Source: Protonemura montana
Taxonomy: Eukaryota > Arthropoda > Insecta > Plecoptera > Nemouridae
Assembly (NCBI GenBank): GCA_947568835.1
Contig: OX387602.1
Span: 5,240,570-5,304,569, forward strand
DNA length: 64,000 nucleotides
Reading direction: 5' to 3'
This document shows positions 25,539 through 38,600 of the stretch, piece after piece. The position numbers were made by a program, and so were the translations under genes. Numbering within the stretch: the stretch's first letter is position 1; each line of letters begins with the position of its first letter. The notes below the pieces were generated by a model that did not search any database, was not told where the DNA came from, and worked only from the letters and a program-made list of their open reading frames with translations.

Positions 25539-28500
25539 CTGGAATTTGTTTCATTGATTACATTTTAATTTGATTTGCCAGAGAGATTTAACTGTACTAT
25601 GCAGTTCATGCAGTATGAGTAAAATGCACGTTAGTTTATGTGACAGTTGATAAAGTTTTGGGCTTGGAGCATACTGCACATCATTGTGAGGGCGGGAGAT
25701 GAACATGTTTTGCGCTTGGTACATTTATAAAATAATTCCTTTTCTAGAGGTTCGAACGTGATTTATTTTATTACGTACGACAGCGAAGATTTCATATCGA
25801 AACGAAGCATTGTTTGAATTTTTACACCCATAAGCTGATTTTCACGATTTTCGTTGACTTGAAAGAAATAAATCAACTCGCATATTATTTATATAAAGGC
25901 TGTTTCTATTGTATTCATATGCGCGTAACTAATACGTAAACCTATATAATTATTATAACCCTAAACCGGACCGGGCTGCGTCTCCCCGTGCAATCCCGTA
26001 CAGCTATTATGGTCACATTTCCATGGGCGGGGTCCTTACGGTGCGCGGCTCAGGTAATGTCGGTGGTTAAAGCTTGCAAGTGCATCTTTGCGCTATCATA
26101 ACGCAGCAGACGATGCATTTTAATATGCGCGCGTGAAGGCTGTTGGTATAAACCAATTATGTTTTCTACTTGCAACTCATCGTGATTGGTTGAAAAAGTA
26201 CTGGCATACCACTTTAATCGTACTTTTTATCGTCACATGACATCGAGCTAATCTACAAATTACATGTGTATGTCTAATTGATTTTGCGTGTTTGTTGAGA
26301 AAGAAAGCTGTGGGTATCTACGTGTCGACGGAGTGGGAAACTATGCGATGGCATACTCGAGTATTGTGGGCTTAGGTATGGGTCAAAGATAGGCCATTAT
26401 GTTCATAACGACATTAACTCTGGCACATGCTTACAGGAAATAATAACATGCAATATCACATGACACAGGAATTCGTCAGAGCAAAACGTAATCCGTTGTG
26501 ATGTAAAGTATCTAAAATGCATTGCCAAGAAAGTGACCCAGTTAACGCGCTCCCTGTCTCGAACTCTCGTACCCCCACAATGACCTATATATCTCAGCTT
26601 CGTTATGTATTATATGAAACTACATATTGTCACGTCCTCTTCAAAAACCGATCTTGTCTCCTCCGTTCCAATTTGTGTTTCCATATTTTCGTCTCCTTTA
26701 CATATTTGAACATTGTACCGACATCTTACATGGTGCTTGCATACGTAGCTATATATACAAAATAAGATTTTATGAATAACCGCGCGCTTGATCTCATTTG
26801 GGTATCATTTTCTATTTGAATAGCATTTTCACCTTCTTGCACCCTCGGTTTTTCTACCAATCATCCCAACGTCTCGACCTTAGTTGGGGTAAGGTTGTGT
26901 AAGAGTAGGAATAGACTGTTTTTGTCGACAGTGATGGAAAGGGACTCGATTACTGGAGCTTAAGCTACGGATGATGATGGCACGAAGGTGTTGGAACATC
27001 TTCCTCTCACATTTATCAAATTTCGAGAATGTATCACAGGCATCGAAGTAATCGCAGGGCGTTAACTGTATAATTTGGGCATTAGGAAAGCAGTCGCGCA
27101 ATGATAATTACGGAGCATCCCCTTTCCCCCTCCCCCACCCCCTCTTAATTGAATGCTATAAACGCAGGAATTCATTTTTCTCGGAAAGCGAGATTCGATA
27201 GTTAGTTTGAGTACAGGCCGATGAGAAACAAAACACTTATTTTTACTAGCATGACTTGAGACGGGGATAAGGCTTTCCAAAATATGGGTAGACTTCTTCA
27301 GAGAACAATTGGTGATAATATCTTTAGATACTTCATGCAGGCAGAACAACCAGCATGTGGAAAGTGTTATGGCGTTGGGATGGTGAGACTGAGGGTCACC
27401 GTTCGGAGTAATTTATTTGTGGTGGTTCATACAGCTTGGGCATTTCACATAAACCCGACAGAAAACCACAAACAAGAAATTGCCACTGGCCGGGTCGAAC
27501 CGGAGCCTTCCGAGAGGCAAACTGCCGATTTGGATTCAATTTTATGATCTGGTACCAGTACCATGCTATCTGAAGAGGAACTCGCCAGTTACCTGTGGCA
27601 AAACCTTGTAAGTCAAGATCCAGAAGTAGATTCAGCAAGATGAAACTTTTCCCACAATAATCTAGTAAACTGGCAGTCAATTTGGTTTAGGAATGTTATA
27701 CTTTCCTTTATGGGAAACGAAACAATAGACTCCTTAGTTAAATCGCTCTAGTCAAATATTGTTTTAGGCACAAGTTTTAAATTATCGCCTCTCGACAACG
27801 TGTCGAACGCTTTTTTCGGTATGATTGTTAGTTTTCGTAATGCGCGTTGACTGCGTGGAGCGTTGCGTCGTAAATCACGCGTGCGATCGCCCGACGCCCA
27901 GCGCGTCTCGGGGGGTGTGACTACTCGCCAACGATCTGCAATTATTTATTCACCTGGTTGCCGGAAAAAAAAATCTTTCCAACCGATTCGATTGGAAACA
28001 CCGGCCGATTGTTTATACCGCGCTAGTCCTGGGAATTGATGAATCTTTGATCTTTGGGCTGATATTTGAAATAAAGATAAACTTATTAGGAATTTTAGAG
28101 GTATAGCATAAAACGGGTGGTTATTTCTTGTACTGCAGTTCATGGGCTACGGTGTTAAAACGTACGTTTAAAATGGTAGGTTCAGTGGTAGTGCAGGTAA
28201 CAACATATCAGATTGTCCTTATATTTTAGTTGCACCTGGAGATTATAAAACTGGCCCTTGGCCACCATAAACGCCGTAATGTTTGGCCTATTCACGTTTC
28301 AATCTACAATCATGGATGAACTCAAATATGCAATGCCTCTTATTTTTACACTGTTGACAATATTGTTGGCAGCAAAACCACTTCAATGATTTTCTAAAAC
28401 AGATCTTAGACAAATTTAAGCATCATGTCTTCACTGAAAAAAAAAATAATTAAAAGTGAATCTCACCAGAAAATGCCACATATTTTCTTCGGCTCCTTGT

Positions 28501-29770
28501 CAAGCAACGTCGTCTTGCTTGAAGAAAGCGCCAAAAGACACATTTGTGCAGCTGCGAACGTCCGAAACAATTCTTTCAGACAACAACCACCGTCGCCGAA
28601 CACTGAAATGAACGCGACATTCTTCTATCTCTTTGTTTATATAGGTATCCAACTTTCTTCTCCGTCAACATCAGAATAATTGCATGGCACGAGCAGTAAA
28701 GTTGGGAGGCAAACGGGAGCAAATTCGTTAGTGTCGCCGACAACACCGAATTCCACTCGTTTCTTTAGGTGATAACAGACATACACGCTTGCACCTTATA
28801 CAACTAAAACAAGACGCGTAACTGCCGTCTGCTGATTTCCGTTTCCTGTCGCGTTCACGTGTGCGAATTGAAGATGTGACTTTCACTGCTTATATTACTT
28901 TCTTACTCTCGTTGATTAGACTAAACGTGACGGCATTAGCACCCTTATCAGCGATGAACTAGGTCGATTTGGTTGTGCAACTTTGCAAGCAATTGGAATA
29001 TGGGATGCAAATAAATCAGGATGTGTCAGTGTGACGAATCTAAACATTAGTCGGTGCTCTTGATGTGGTTGGAGATCAAAATTCTGATGCGTTTAAAAAA
29101 AAAAGAAACGTTTAATAAATCAGACAATATTTTTGTTGCTCTATTAAGTATTTATTGAGATGCTTTTATCAAAATATGTCTCATCGTTTTCGCTTTTATG
29201 GGGGGTGTAAACTGAAAAATTATCACACACACTCAGTTTCTTTGATTAGTTTCTTTGATCACTGATAGTGACTAAACATGCAACGTCAACGTTGAACAAA
29301 TTTTCCGGAAAGTTCCATTTCTCGGAGCAGTTTCAAAGTTATTGTAGCTGCTGCCACCTATTGAGAGAAAGTAGATCTACTGTGCCGTTGTAGTGTCTTT
29401 TCTCCGCGTCAGAGCGCAGTGAACAGCCGAGGTTTTGATTACGGTAAATTTCAAATCAGCCGGCAGTCATTTTTGAATTGGTTATTCAAAACCTCTGAGC
29501 CTTGTGGCGTTTAAGCTATCACGTTGATTAGATGCTAAAAATGCGCTGCCTTTGGCAAGTCGAATTTATTTTCGAGTCTCATGTCTATATTTTTCTTATC
29601 TTGAACACTATGCTTAAGATATTGCATTTCGGAAAATGAAATTGAATATTGTTTAACCGTTTTCCCAACGCCTTGTGACATTCAGGTGCTAGTGACTTTA
29701 CCAACGGTGAAACCACAACTTTTAATCTAAGTCAAGGGAGTAGTTATTCTGAAACTAGGTACGAGACGAG
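25539..29770. other. stretch without a recognised gene (polyQ gene upstream side)
   Basis: This should hold the small first exon and promoter of the polyQ gene, but I could not fix an ATG-plus-donor exon on the minus strand. Around 27478-27510 a B-box-like GGTTCGACCC occurs on the minus strand without a clear A box, so it could be a degraded SINE. Other ORFs look like chance. Confidence 0.4.
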
Positions 29771-29863
29771 ATGAAACCCTTTTTTAACATTACATATAGC
29801 TATCGTTCCTTTCGACGAGAGGAAAGTTGCATAAACACGTCTCCATCGAGAAGGGATTTTCAG

Positions 29864-30013
29864 CGAATCCTTCTTCTAGCCGCGCTGTTCGCGGGGCCAC
29901 TTCTCGCAAGTTCTCAAGCGACGCCTCCACGACGGCGTCTGCCCGCAGTGCGACGTATTGGGGCCCTGGAGCGTTGGAGGAATTACTGCAAGCCTCCAAG
30001 CGCAGGATCACGA
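29864..30013 (+). CDS. candidate exon, possible signal-peptide exon of a small secreted protein
   Basis: A GC-rich 150-base island bounded by ttttcag|CGA and CGA|gtgagtg. In the phase-0 frame it encodes RILLLAALFAGPLLASSQA, a typical signal-peptide core, then an Arg/Pro-rich part ending NYCKPPSAGSR. The same frame is open back to an ATG at 29771, so the exon could be unspliced upstream with a 30-residue N-terminal extension. A second plus frame (ending WGPGALEELLQASKRRIT) and one minus frame are also open and have good third-position GC. The choice of frame is therefore not secure. Confidence 0.3.
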
Positions 30014-33000
30014 GTGAGTGCGTTTATTTATTTATTTTTTCAAAAATAGCACGCTATGGTGATAGTTATCATTTAGGATTATGTTCAATTTCCCATTCGC
30101 GTATAGTTGCTAAAAATGTTACCAAAACACATGGTTTTTACTTCCCACATTTCTTCATGTCGTGAGCTAGGTCATGGACTAAGTCTCTGCTCGTGCTTCT
30201 TGTCCTGAGTTTTATTCTGGTATTTGGATTTGCCATCGCCATGCCTTCAATCGTCTCCTATGCAAATTTTGTCAGCACATATTTTTCTACCCTTTCGGTC
30301 ACAGTCCCTTAGTAATATCGCTAATTTTGTTGGCGCGTTTCATTCATTGGCTCTGCCAGCATCCCAGGGTCGCTGATAGCAGGACGCATTTTGTTGGCGC
30401 ATTTTATTCGTTGGATCTGCCATGCTGCCAGAGTCGTTAGATCCTAATGACTTTTGCATGCGAATTTCATTAATTGGATCTGCCTTGTTGTCAGAGTCAC
30501 TGGATACGAGAGATTTTTGTTGGTTTTATTAGAGAGAGAAAGCAGATACTGGGGCAAGGTATCCAAGGGGATGTGAGTGTGGTTATTTTATGAGAGGAAA
30601 GATTTGAATTTACTCCAAATTTTAATGAGAAACTCAAAACATCAATTCCCTATAAGGTTTCGAGGGCCTAGAAGCCGTATGGTTTCAACAATGGTTCGTG
30701 TTTTGATTAAGTGCGCTTTTTGCAAGCTGTGATGGGTAGGGATCATAATCCGACAACAATCCAAAAAAATTCGCCAATCGCGGGATTGTAGTAGTTGCAC
30801 AAAATACGTGTGGGAAATGTACGTTCATATGTCTTGTTTCGATCCTCGGGTTTCTTCGCTATGAACTGCTATATTGGCCTAATACGAGTCTCGATCTTTT
30901 CATTTGGCAAAGCTTCACAAAGCTTCCCGTCCAGTGGTCAGTATGGAAATCTCCGCTCACACAAGAATACTTATCATTAATTGCTGTCAGACTCAACTGC
31001 AAAGAGGGATCGCTGCTCTACGACCTTTGTCCGAGATGCTCTTTAGACGCAAAGTGCATTTTAAACAGGCTTTAACAGCAGGCTCTGCAACAGAATTTGC
31101 AGATGCAAGCATCGAGCATTTCAAGAATTTTCAAAAAATTGACATGGGTTTATTTGATATGGCGTTGTTGCAATGATACAAGTGCCCGAGTTCGCCTTGT
31201 TTTCTTTCGGTAGTTTTTCTTTGTCGTCAATTTTACAGAGGTCTTATAATTATAACTCTCTGAATCTATAAAGTCAGTAAAGAACAATCATCTCAATATT
31301 ACAACAGGTTTAATAACTCCAAGTAATAAATAACCTCAATCAACAAGTTAGTATTTTTGTTTTTGTTAATTAAACATTAAACGCCTTTCTAAATTATATC
31401 TACCATAATTATTCATTTAAAGATAAATGTTACTGCAGTACAAAAAAACTGGATACAAACATGAACTGGAAGGGAAATCTTGTTTCATCTTTTGATAGTT
31501 TTCAAGACAAAGGCTTAGTTTCGTCCGATATTTTCTTCGCAGCCAACTAACAAAACATTTCTTTCGACGCACTTATCGTTTCGTCGGCGATCTGAGCGGG
31601 AAACCGATCAACGCGCCGGAATATTTACCGGCAATTGCCCCTGGCTGAAAAAAAACCTCGTGTATTTCTGCGCTTTCACACATTATCATCGCAGAGGCCG
31701 GCCATCGGCTCGTGGTCTACGATGTTTATTTTGAATAATATCGGTACCGAGGTAATGATAGTTATCAGGGAAATCTATACAGTAAACAGAACGAGTATTC
31801 AGTGAACACGTGGTAATGGTAGACAGAGATGACGCCGAATAAATGGTATAGTTGTAGTTTTTACGCGTGGATGAAGGTACTTTGTTCTGTGTCCGATTTT
31901 CTAGTCAATTCACTTTTGTAAGTTGTTGATAATTAAAACCTCCACATTCTGCATCATGAGTTTAAACACTCAACGGTTTAAGTGAGAGGTCATAACCGAC
32001 CGCCACTCAAAGTTCCCTTTTTTGGCTCTAGTTGCATCTGGTGGTGAACACATTAGAGAGGCACTGTTTTACAGGCCAAGTCTTCTGTGTGTGGTTGTAT
32101 CTATGTGTCATTGTAAAAATAGTAAAACAGATTGTTTAAGATTTGTTCTAAAATACATTGACTTTGTAATGAAAAGCGTATACAATACAGATTCGCTAAA
32201 AGAAAACAAAAACACGGGCAGAAAATTATCTTAAATTTAACAAAAATCGTGCCAATATTTGGCAAATTTCCCTAAATCTCTCCTGCATGGCCCACATTCA
32301 AAGCAAAAAACAAACACAAATCCGGATGAACCTCTTTAATAATTTTTCAATTGATGGCCTCTCACCTCTCGAAATTTCCCAGCGCACCGAGTGACCGTTC
32401 GAACTATTCTCCCGAAGAACTGTTTCTTGTCTTCTTATTTGCAATGACTGGGACTATTTTAAAGCATCGACCGCTCGATTATTTCCTCGTCGGCAATTCT
32501 GCATACCAATTTAATTTGCAACTCGGTATTGAGAAGCATACACGAGTTCGAAGTTCACGCTAGGAACTTGTGCCGATAATTAGGCAATGATCACTGGCCG
32601 TGTAATTTATAACCTACTTACACTAGTTATAAAATTAGCCCATAACGTTTTTTTATTTGTAATCAATTTACTCAACGAAATTTGTCCAACGAATCGTTTG
32701 ATTAAAATATATAGAAATAAACCCATCATTAAAAACGCAGACTATGGCTTTGCGTTTTTTTTTTTTCAGAAACTTTGCCGATTAATGCTAGTGTGTTTTG
32801 ATTGACGTGTAAATATGATTTCTCGATATTTTAAGCATGGCTTACCACCTTTCAAATCACAACATTGATTAGATTTCTCAACACAGCGAGGAATGAGACT
32901 AGATTAAGTCGTCAACAATTATTTATAATGGCCGACCTGTCGAAATTGGCATTTATACCGCTTTGAAGATTCTCAGAGGGCATTTTACAATTGCGTAATA

Positions 33001-35220
33001 TTAATTAAAAGGCAGTGAAATATAAACTCATTACTCTGTGCTGCGTCATCTTCAAGACGCAAAACAAACACTAATACCGCGTTTAATTTACCATTAGGGA
33101 TTGAAAACTCGCCGACCTCTTCCCGAATTCAGTGCAACGTGTTTTTTTGTACACTTCCTAATTGTGGGATTGGCAGCTAATCCACATTTAATTGCAGAAA
33201 CCGAAAGTGATCGCGGGATGATTAACCCAAACATTCCCTCGATAGCATGATTTTGTAATTATGACTAGAACATTTTAATTGTTGTCTATGTATGTAAGAA
33301 AATCTGCAGAACGGTAAGATTTGGTCAAAATAGAAGCGAATGAAGATTCGTGACTTGACATCGGAGACGGGGAAAGTGTTACATGCATCCGGACGTAATT
33401 TAGAACTGGTCGCCGAGCGTAGATCGATTCATAAAATTATTTTCGTGTTTCACGACTAACTGTGAACGATCACACATCGTGAAGTGTGTGTGTAATTAAT
33501 GCTATGTGCTTTAATTAGGCGATAATTATCCGGTTTATGATCACCACGATCAATGAAAGTGATCGACAGTCAAAACGCGATGTTTGCTTCATCGTAAGAC
33601 ATGCGAGTGTCCATTTAACAAGACTTCAGAAGCTCTAGAAGACTCTGGAGTCGCCGGAAGTGATCTCTTACAGGCGAAGATGCCACAATGACAATAAACC
33701 GAGACTAATTTTCAACGACATAGCCACAATCCATTCAATTCGATTCAACGAAATTCATCAATAGATGAATTTTCTAAGAAATCATACAAAAAAGATAAAA
33801 ATACACGGGATTCTTGTATCGCGACCTATCCCAATCGTTTCGTATTAGTGTTTTCTTGCGTTTTAATGCTTCAATTTAAACTTGCTTGAAAGGGAGCAGT
33901 AACTATTCCCATATCTGTAAAGACCACATTCATTTAATCATTACAATTATTTTTCAATATCTAGCAAAGTTATTTTTTATCCCTCTATTAGTGTTGACGT
34001 TTATTTTAAATCTCATTATCACAATTCATATGAACATGCATGCAATCGCAAGGTGCAATTGTTAAGCGATCATCGCATCCAACACCTGGGCATCATTTTA
34101 ACAAAGCACGAGGTGTATCGTCTTCAGATGCATCTCCAACCGCAAATATCTCCACACACGAAGTACGATTGATAATGAAGGCAATCCCTGGTATAAGGCG
34201 CTGTTGTAGCGTGCAGAGTATTGTTGGTGGGGGAGAGCCGCAAGATGCAATGCTCGGATGACCAGCGCTACTCCTGAGTCGGTTTGTGGTTCAGTACTCG
34301 GCCGGTACCACGTTGCGGAGCACGCGAATGTCTCGCCGACTACCGATTCGGCACGTCGCGTATAGAAAGCCAGCGTGAGCGCGACGCATTTCATGTTGCA
34401 TTCGAATTTTAATTGGAAAAGTGAGGAAAAATATTTTTAGATATTGTGGACTTTGTTGAAGAAGAACTGTTTTGTGATTTCGCGGTTAACCGTGCGATGA
34501 AAATGTTTTGACCAGGAATTTGTAATTGCGGTGTAGGATTTTTTATTGGTTTCGATGAATTCGATAACAATTTGTTGCGCTTATAAAGATTCATCTGGAC
34601 AATTTAGGAAAAGGTGAGATAATTTTATTTTCTTTTTATTAAGCTATGTACGTGATAGTATGGAAATGAAAGGGTTTTGCTAATATAAAGACTTTTTACG
34701 GGTAGTTTCTGTTAAGTATTAGAACCTACAGCAGCGTTAGCTGATTCTGACAGCAAGGTATTGCTGTCAGAGAATAGTCAAATGACACAGGGTTGTTTTT
34801 CAGAGCCAAGCAAATTACTGATTTCCCTTACCTACCCCTGCGTGGTCTATCACAAGTAAAATGTAAATACTATTGGTATTAAAACCAATAAACCCTATTC
34901 ATTTGACACCAATCAAAATGGCAAATCGATATACGAAAATAATTCCTGTGATTGCAGGAATTAAACTACAATAACCACAGTCATTTATTTAAAGATATAG
35001 AATATTGATTAATTCCTTAGGTTTGCGATCAAGCAAAATGTAGGTGACAATTTCAAAATCAGCCTTATCATCAACTCAATTCGCGACCATGTTTAAGATT
35101 CTCTATTTTCTGTAATATATAGTTTAGCTAAGTAGTGAAGATTTCTCGCTGAGACTCCACTTTGCAGAGGTTCCCGGCGCCAGGGAAAAGCAGTTTCCCG
35201 GTGTGTTCTATGTGTTTTAG
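30014..35220. other. stretch without a recognised gene (possible intron)
   Basis: If the exons at 29864-30013 and 35221-35433 belong together, this is their intron or hides further exons. Apart from a diverged tandem array at 30324-30530 I see nothing supportable. ORFs at 32351-32563 and 34040-34261 have no recognisable features. Confidence 0.4.
30324..30530 (+). repeat. diverged tandem repeat, about 62-64 bp unit
   Basis: Three to three and a half copies start near 30324, 30388, 30450 and 30512. Each begins like ATTTTGTTGGCGC and continues TTTCATTNATTGG, ATCTGCC and a CAGAGTC motif before the next unit. Identity between copies is moderate, so the array is old. Confidence 0.65.
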
Positions 35221-35433
35221 CGATGCAACAAGGTGAAACACAACTGCAATCGAGACTTCGGCAACAAATTGGCAGTTAGCATCAAGTTTTACTTAGACTC
35301 ACAAGCAAATCCGCTCGTCAGATCGGATGTTCGCATAGAAAGTTGGGGCCTACCGGAATATAACGATTATTACTACATTATAAATATAACCAATGTCGAT
35401 TTAGAAATGATATTTGGAAGAAGATACGTTTGA
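35221..35433 (+). CDS. candidate terminal exon of an unrecognised protein
   Basis: The acceptor tgtgttttag|CGA is followed by a frame of 70 codons to TGA. The TAG of the acceptor is in frame, so the exon cannot start earlier in this frame. The peptide opens RCNKVKHNCNRDFG, continues with SIKFYLDSQANPL, RSDVRIESWGLPEY and NDYYYIINITNVD, and ends EMIFGRRYV. Composition looks like a folded domain, and an AATAAA follows about 260 bases downstream. Its phase-0 start matches the phase-0 donor at 30013, so the two could be one small secreted protein; that link is speculative. FGRR near the end could be a dibasic amidation site, but one such motif is weak evidence for a neuropeptide. Confidence 0.38.
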   Translation, partial: RCNKVKHNCNRDFGNKLAVSIKFYLDSQANPLVRSDVRIESWGLPEYNDYYYIINITNVDLEMIFGRRYV

Positions 35434-35690
35434 AATGACCTTTCTACAATTTAGAATTATATTTCGAACGGAAAACATTGTAAACTACGTCTCGACTTTA
35501 ATTGTAGCGAGGACAAGAACACAGTTTACTTTATTCGTAGCTTATTAAATCACTGCCCAAAGCTGGCAAATTATTGATCAACTTTGCATTGCATTCACCA
35601 GTAGAAGACTTAAATTATCGTTATGTTAATCATCCATACCACTAGTAGGTGCTATGTGGGAGAGGCCTTTAGATATAAGTGTATTCGTTG

Positions 35691-35696
35691 AATAAA
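35691..35696 (+). promoter_or_regulatory. polyadenylation signal
   Basis: AATAAA, 258 bases past the TGA of the candidate terminal exon at 35221-35433. Confidence 0.4.
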
Positions 35697-38600
35697 GTCT
35701 AAAACATAGGAAGTTAATTTATTGTATTTCAATCAGCACGCATTTTCTATCCGCCCTCGGTCACATTTGTACCAAGAAATTGACAGTTTTTCACGAGTCC
35801 GTACGATTTCTTACATTACTTGCAAATTAGTTTCAACTTTAATACTAGTGTAAGGCGGCTTCAAACAATTGAATAACATATTAATTGCTATTGTAATAAC
35901 ATCTTAAGGCAGAATTTCCACAATTATGCTAGTAAAAACTAAGTCGATCGGTAAGACAACCAATATAATATTATGTTGTACGCATCAAATTATTAAAATT
36001 AAAATATGGAAAACGCATTGTTGCAGCATGACCTTGAACCGAGCATATGTGCAGTTCCATTGTGTTCGTAGCTGCAGTGGTTGCAGCCAATTAAACTCTC
36101 AGACGCTCACATCTCTTCCCTCACATTGATTCGAGTCAATAAAATACTTCCCTGGTGAATAAACCAATCATAAAGAGGCACAATATATTCACTTTTGTAC
36201 GTAACAGAAATCTCTCGTGAGACATAAGACACGAGGCTTTTCCCTGATGTGAGGAGGAATTTTAGCCAAGAAAATGACACAGAAACCCTCCTTTTCGGCA
36301 AGTTTCGGCTTGATATCTTCAGGAACACTAATGGCCCTTTTTAGGGGCCAGAAAACTCTTCATGGCACACTCATGGCAACTCAGGGGCAAAACTGGTAAA
36401 AAATTCACACCGTCAATTCACGGTTCTGCAAACCATCGCCAAAACATAAATAATCATGTCTGTTGAAGATACGAAGGGTACTTCAGTCCAGAATAAACCA
36501 ATTTTTACGGTATTTGAGCTCATTTTCTCAATGTAAGAAAACTCTTCGTCATCGCCGCGGAAAATCCCTAGGAAGAGTGAATCCAAACACTCAAAATTAG
36601 AAAGTATCTTCATTCGCATTTGTTCTAGCAAATTATCCTGGCCGTGCTCACGAATTCACGTCTTCTGTCAATAACTTTTTAAACACTGGATTACACTCGT
36701 TGGCCGGCGAACTGTTTTAATTAATTGACACGTTAAAATGTTCCTTGAAGCGCGAACGCAACACAAGAGACGACAGGTATTGTGCCTCGTAATCTCGCCG
36801 CGAAACCGATGACAATGCGTACACAGAGAAGTAGTGTTAGCTATTGACGATGTCCGAAGGATTGGCATGCAAATCAGGTGATTGGCACACACATACACTT
36901 GCAGACACTAATTTGAAAGTTCACACGATCTTTAACAATCATACGGATAACACACCTGTAATTTAAGCTATTGAATGCAAAGACAGATCTCTAAGCATGA
37001 CAGGTTTGTTGTTATTTCTCGCTTTTTCAGCAAATACACAAATGAGTTTTCTATTTTTTAAACCACCATCTTACATATAAATTAATCTTTCTTCAGAAAA
37101 TACACGGCAGTGATAAAAATGGCGTACCTATACCATTATTAGCATTGTCTCTGTCACATAACTCTCCCTACTAAACTAGGTGCTTACGATAATATTATAG
37201 TTTCTCTTGTCATCTTAATTAAGTTCATTTCAAATATTCGATATCTTCACCATGCACGCGAATCTCTTGGAAGTCGTCTTCTCTGTTCTGTGCAATTCCG
37301 TGCAATTGTTTAAGGTCAAGCGCACGAAGATTTGCACGCATGTGCAGTACTATTATTGAGTCGTGGTAGCGACGCTTTGAGCTACGGCACCCATTTTCTT
37401 CTTAGGGGCATCTTCGATCGCCGTTGTGTAGTCATCGTCTCCCAAAATGAGAAGAAGCCATCACTTTAAGTAGCAATATCACGACTCTTAACTTTGACCC
37501 TTCTGGTGACCCGGAAAATTTTCTTATGGTTCTCTTATCTTTAATGGTAGACGCACGATTGTGACAGGTATACAGGAATAGTAATAATTCACGAACTTGT
37601 AGGAATCCGAACAAAATTGCAAATATGACAGTGGTTTTTTTCTTTTAGTTATTTTTTGGAGTAATATATGATGAATACATATTGTATCGTTGTCGGAAAT
37701 ATATATATATAAAGTTTCACTTTATTTGATAGTTGATACCAATAATGGAGTTCTTAAAAGTCTTCAATTGATATAAAAAAATGGGTAGCAAAAATACCAC
37801 TGTTTTTCCTCCTAAAGTTACAAGGCCTGACCACAGTTCTTGATATGATATTCGGCTATAGCTTAGTTAATTCTCATCTAACTCACATAGGTTTGATGTA
37901 TGCGCGTTGTGATACCAACGTGCAATATGTGGAACCGAATAATATGGCCAGTTGACACGATTTGGACGAAATAAATTGACATTATTCGACGTAACATACC
38001 TAGAGGTGCGTGCCGAAACTTTCGCCGAATAATTTTTGGTTCGGTGTAAATATGTGTCGTTATTTATTCAAATACGGTTTTTTGTCATATATTAATCACA
38101 TGCATTACGAAAGTAGGACTTGTGGGTTTATAACAAGAAAATGACAGTTACAAAATCGCCGTGTGCATTTCCTATAATAATGGCGTCATTTGGTATTTTT
38201 ATTGATTCGAATTTGAATAAAGAAACATTCCAATAACATATCAAATGTGAATATCTTTATTACTAGTAAATTTAGCGTACACCGATGTGAAATCGACAAT
38301 AATTAACCTCAAATTGTCTGCCTGAACACTGAATAGCGAAATAAATCTTCATTAACTCAAGTGTAATAACGCATGTATGTACATCTATTTAAAATAACAA
38401 CTAAACGAATAGTAGTCATAATAATTAATTTGCACTTCACGTTAGCACCATGCGGCATGATGGAGAACTCGAGTAATGCACTGAGATGAGATGCACAGAG
38501 GTTAGGTACACATTGCGATTGCATGATTGCTCAGACTTGGGGTCAGCACCCAGGAAAGATAATCCCAGAGACTAATCATCATTATGTGGTCATCACCGAT

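Noticed and set aside
27470-27560. Possible SINE on the minus strand (GGTTCGACCC)
   Set aside because: The B box is good but I see no A box at the right distance, no tail and no target-site duplication.
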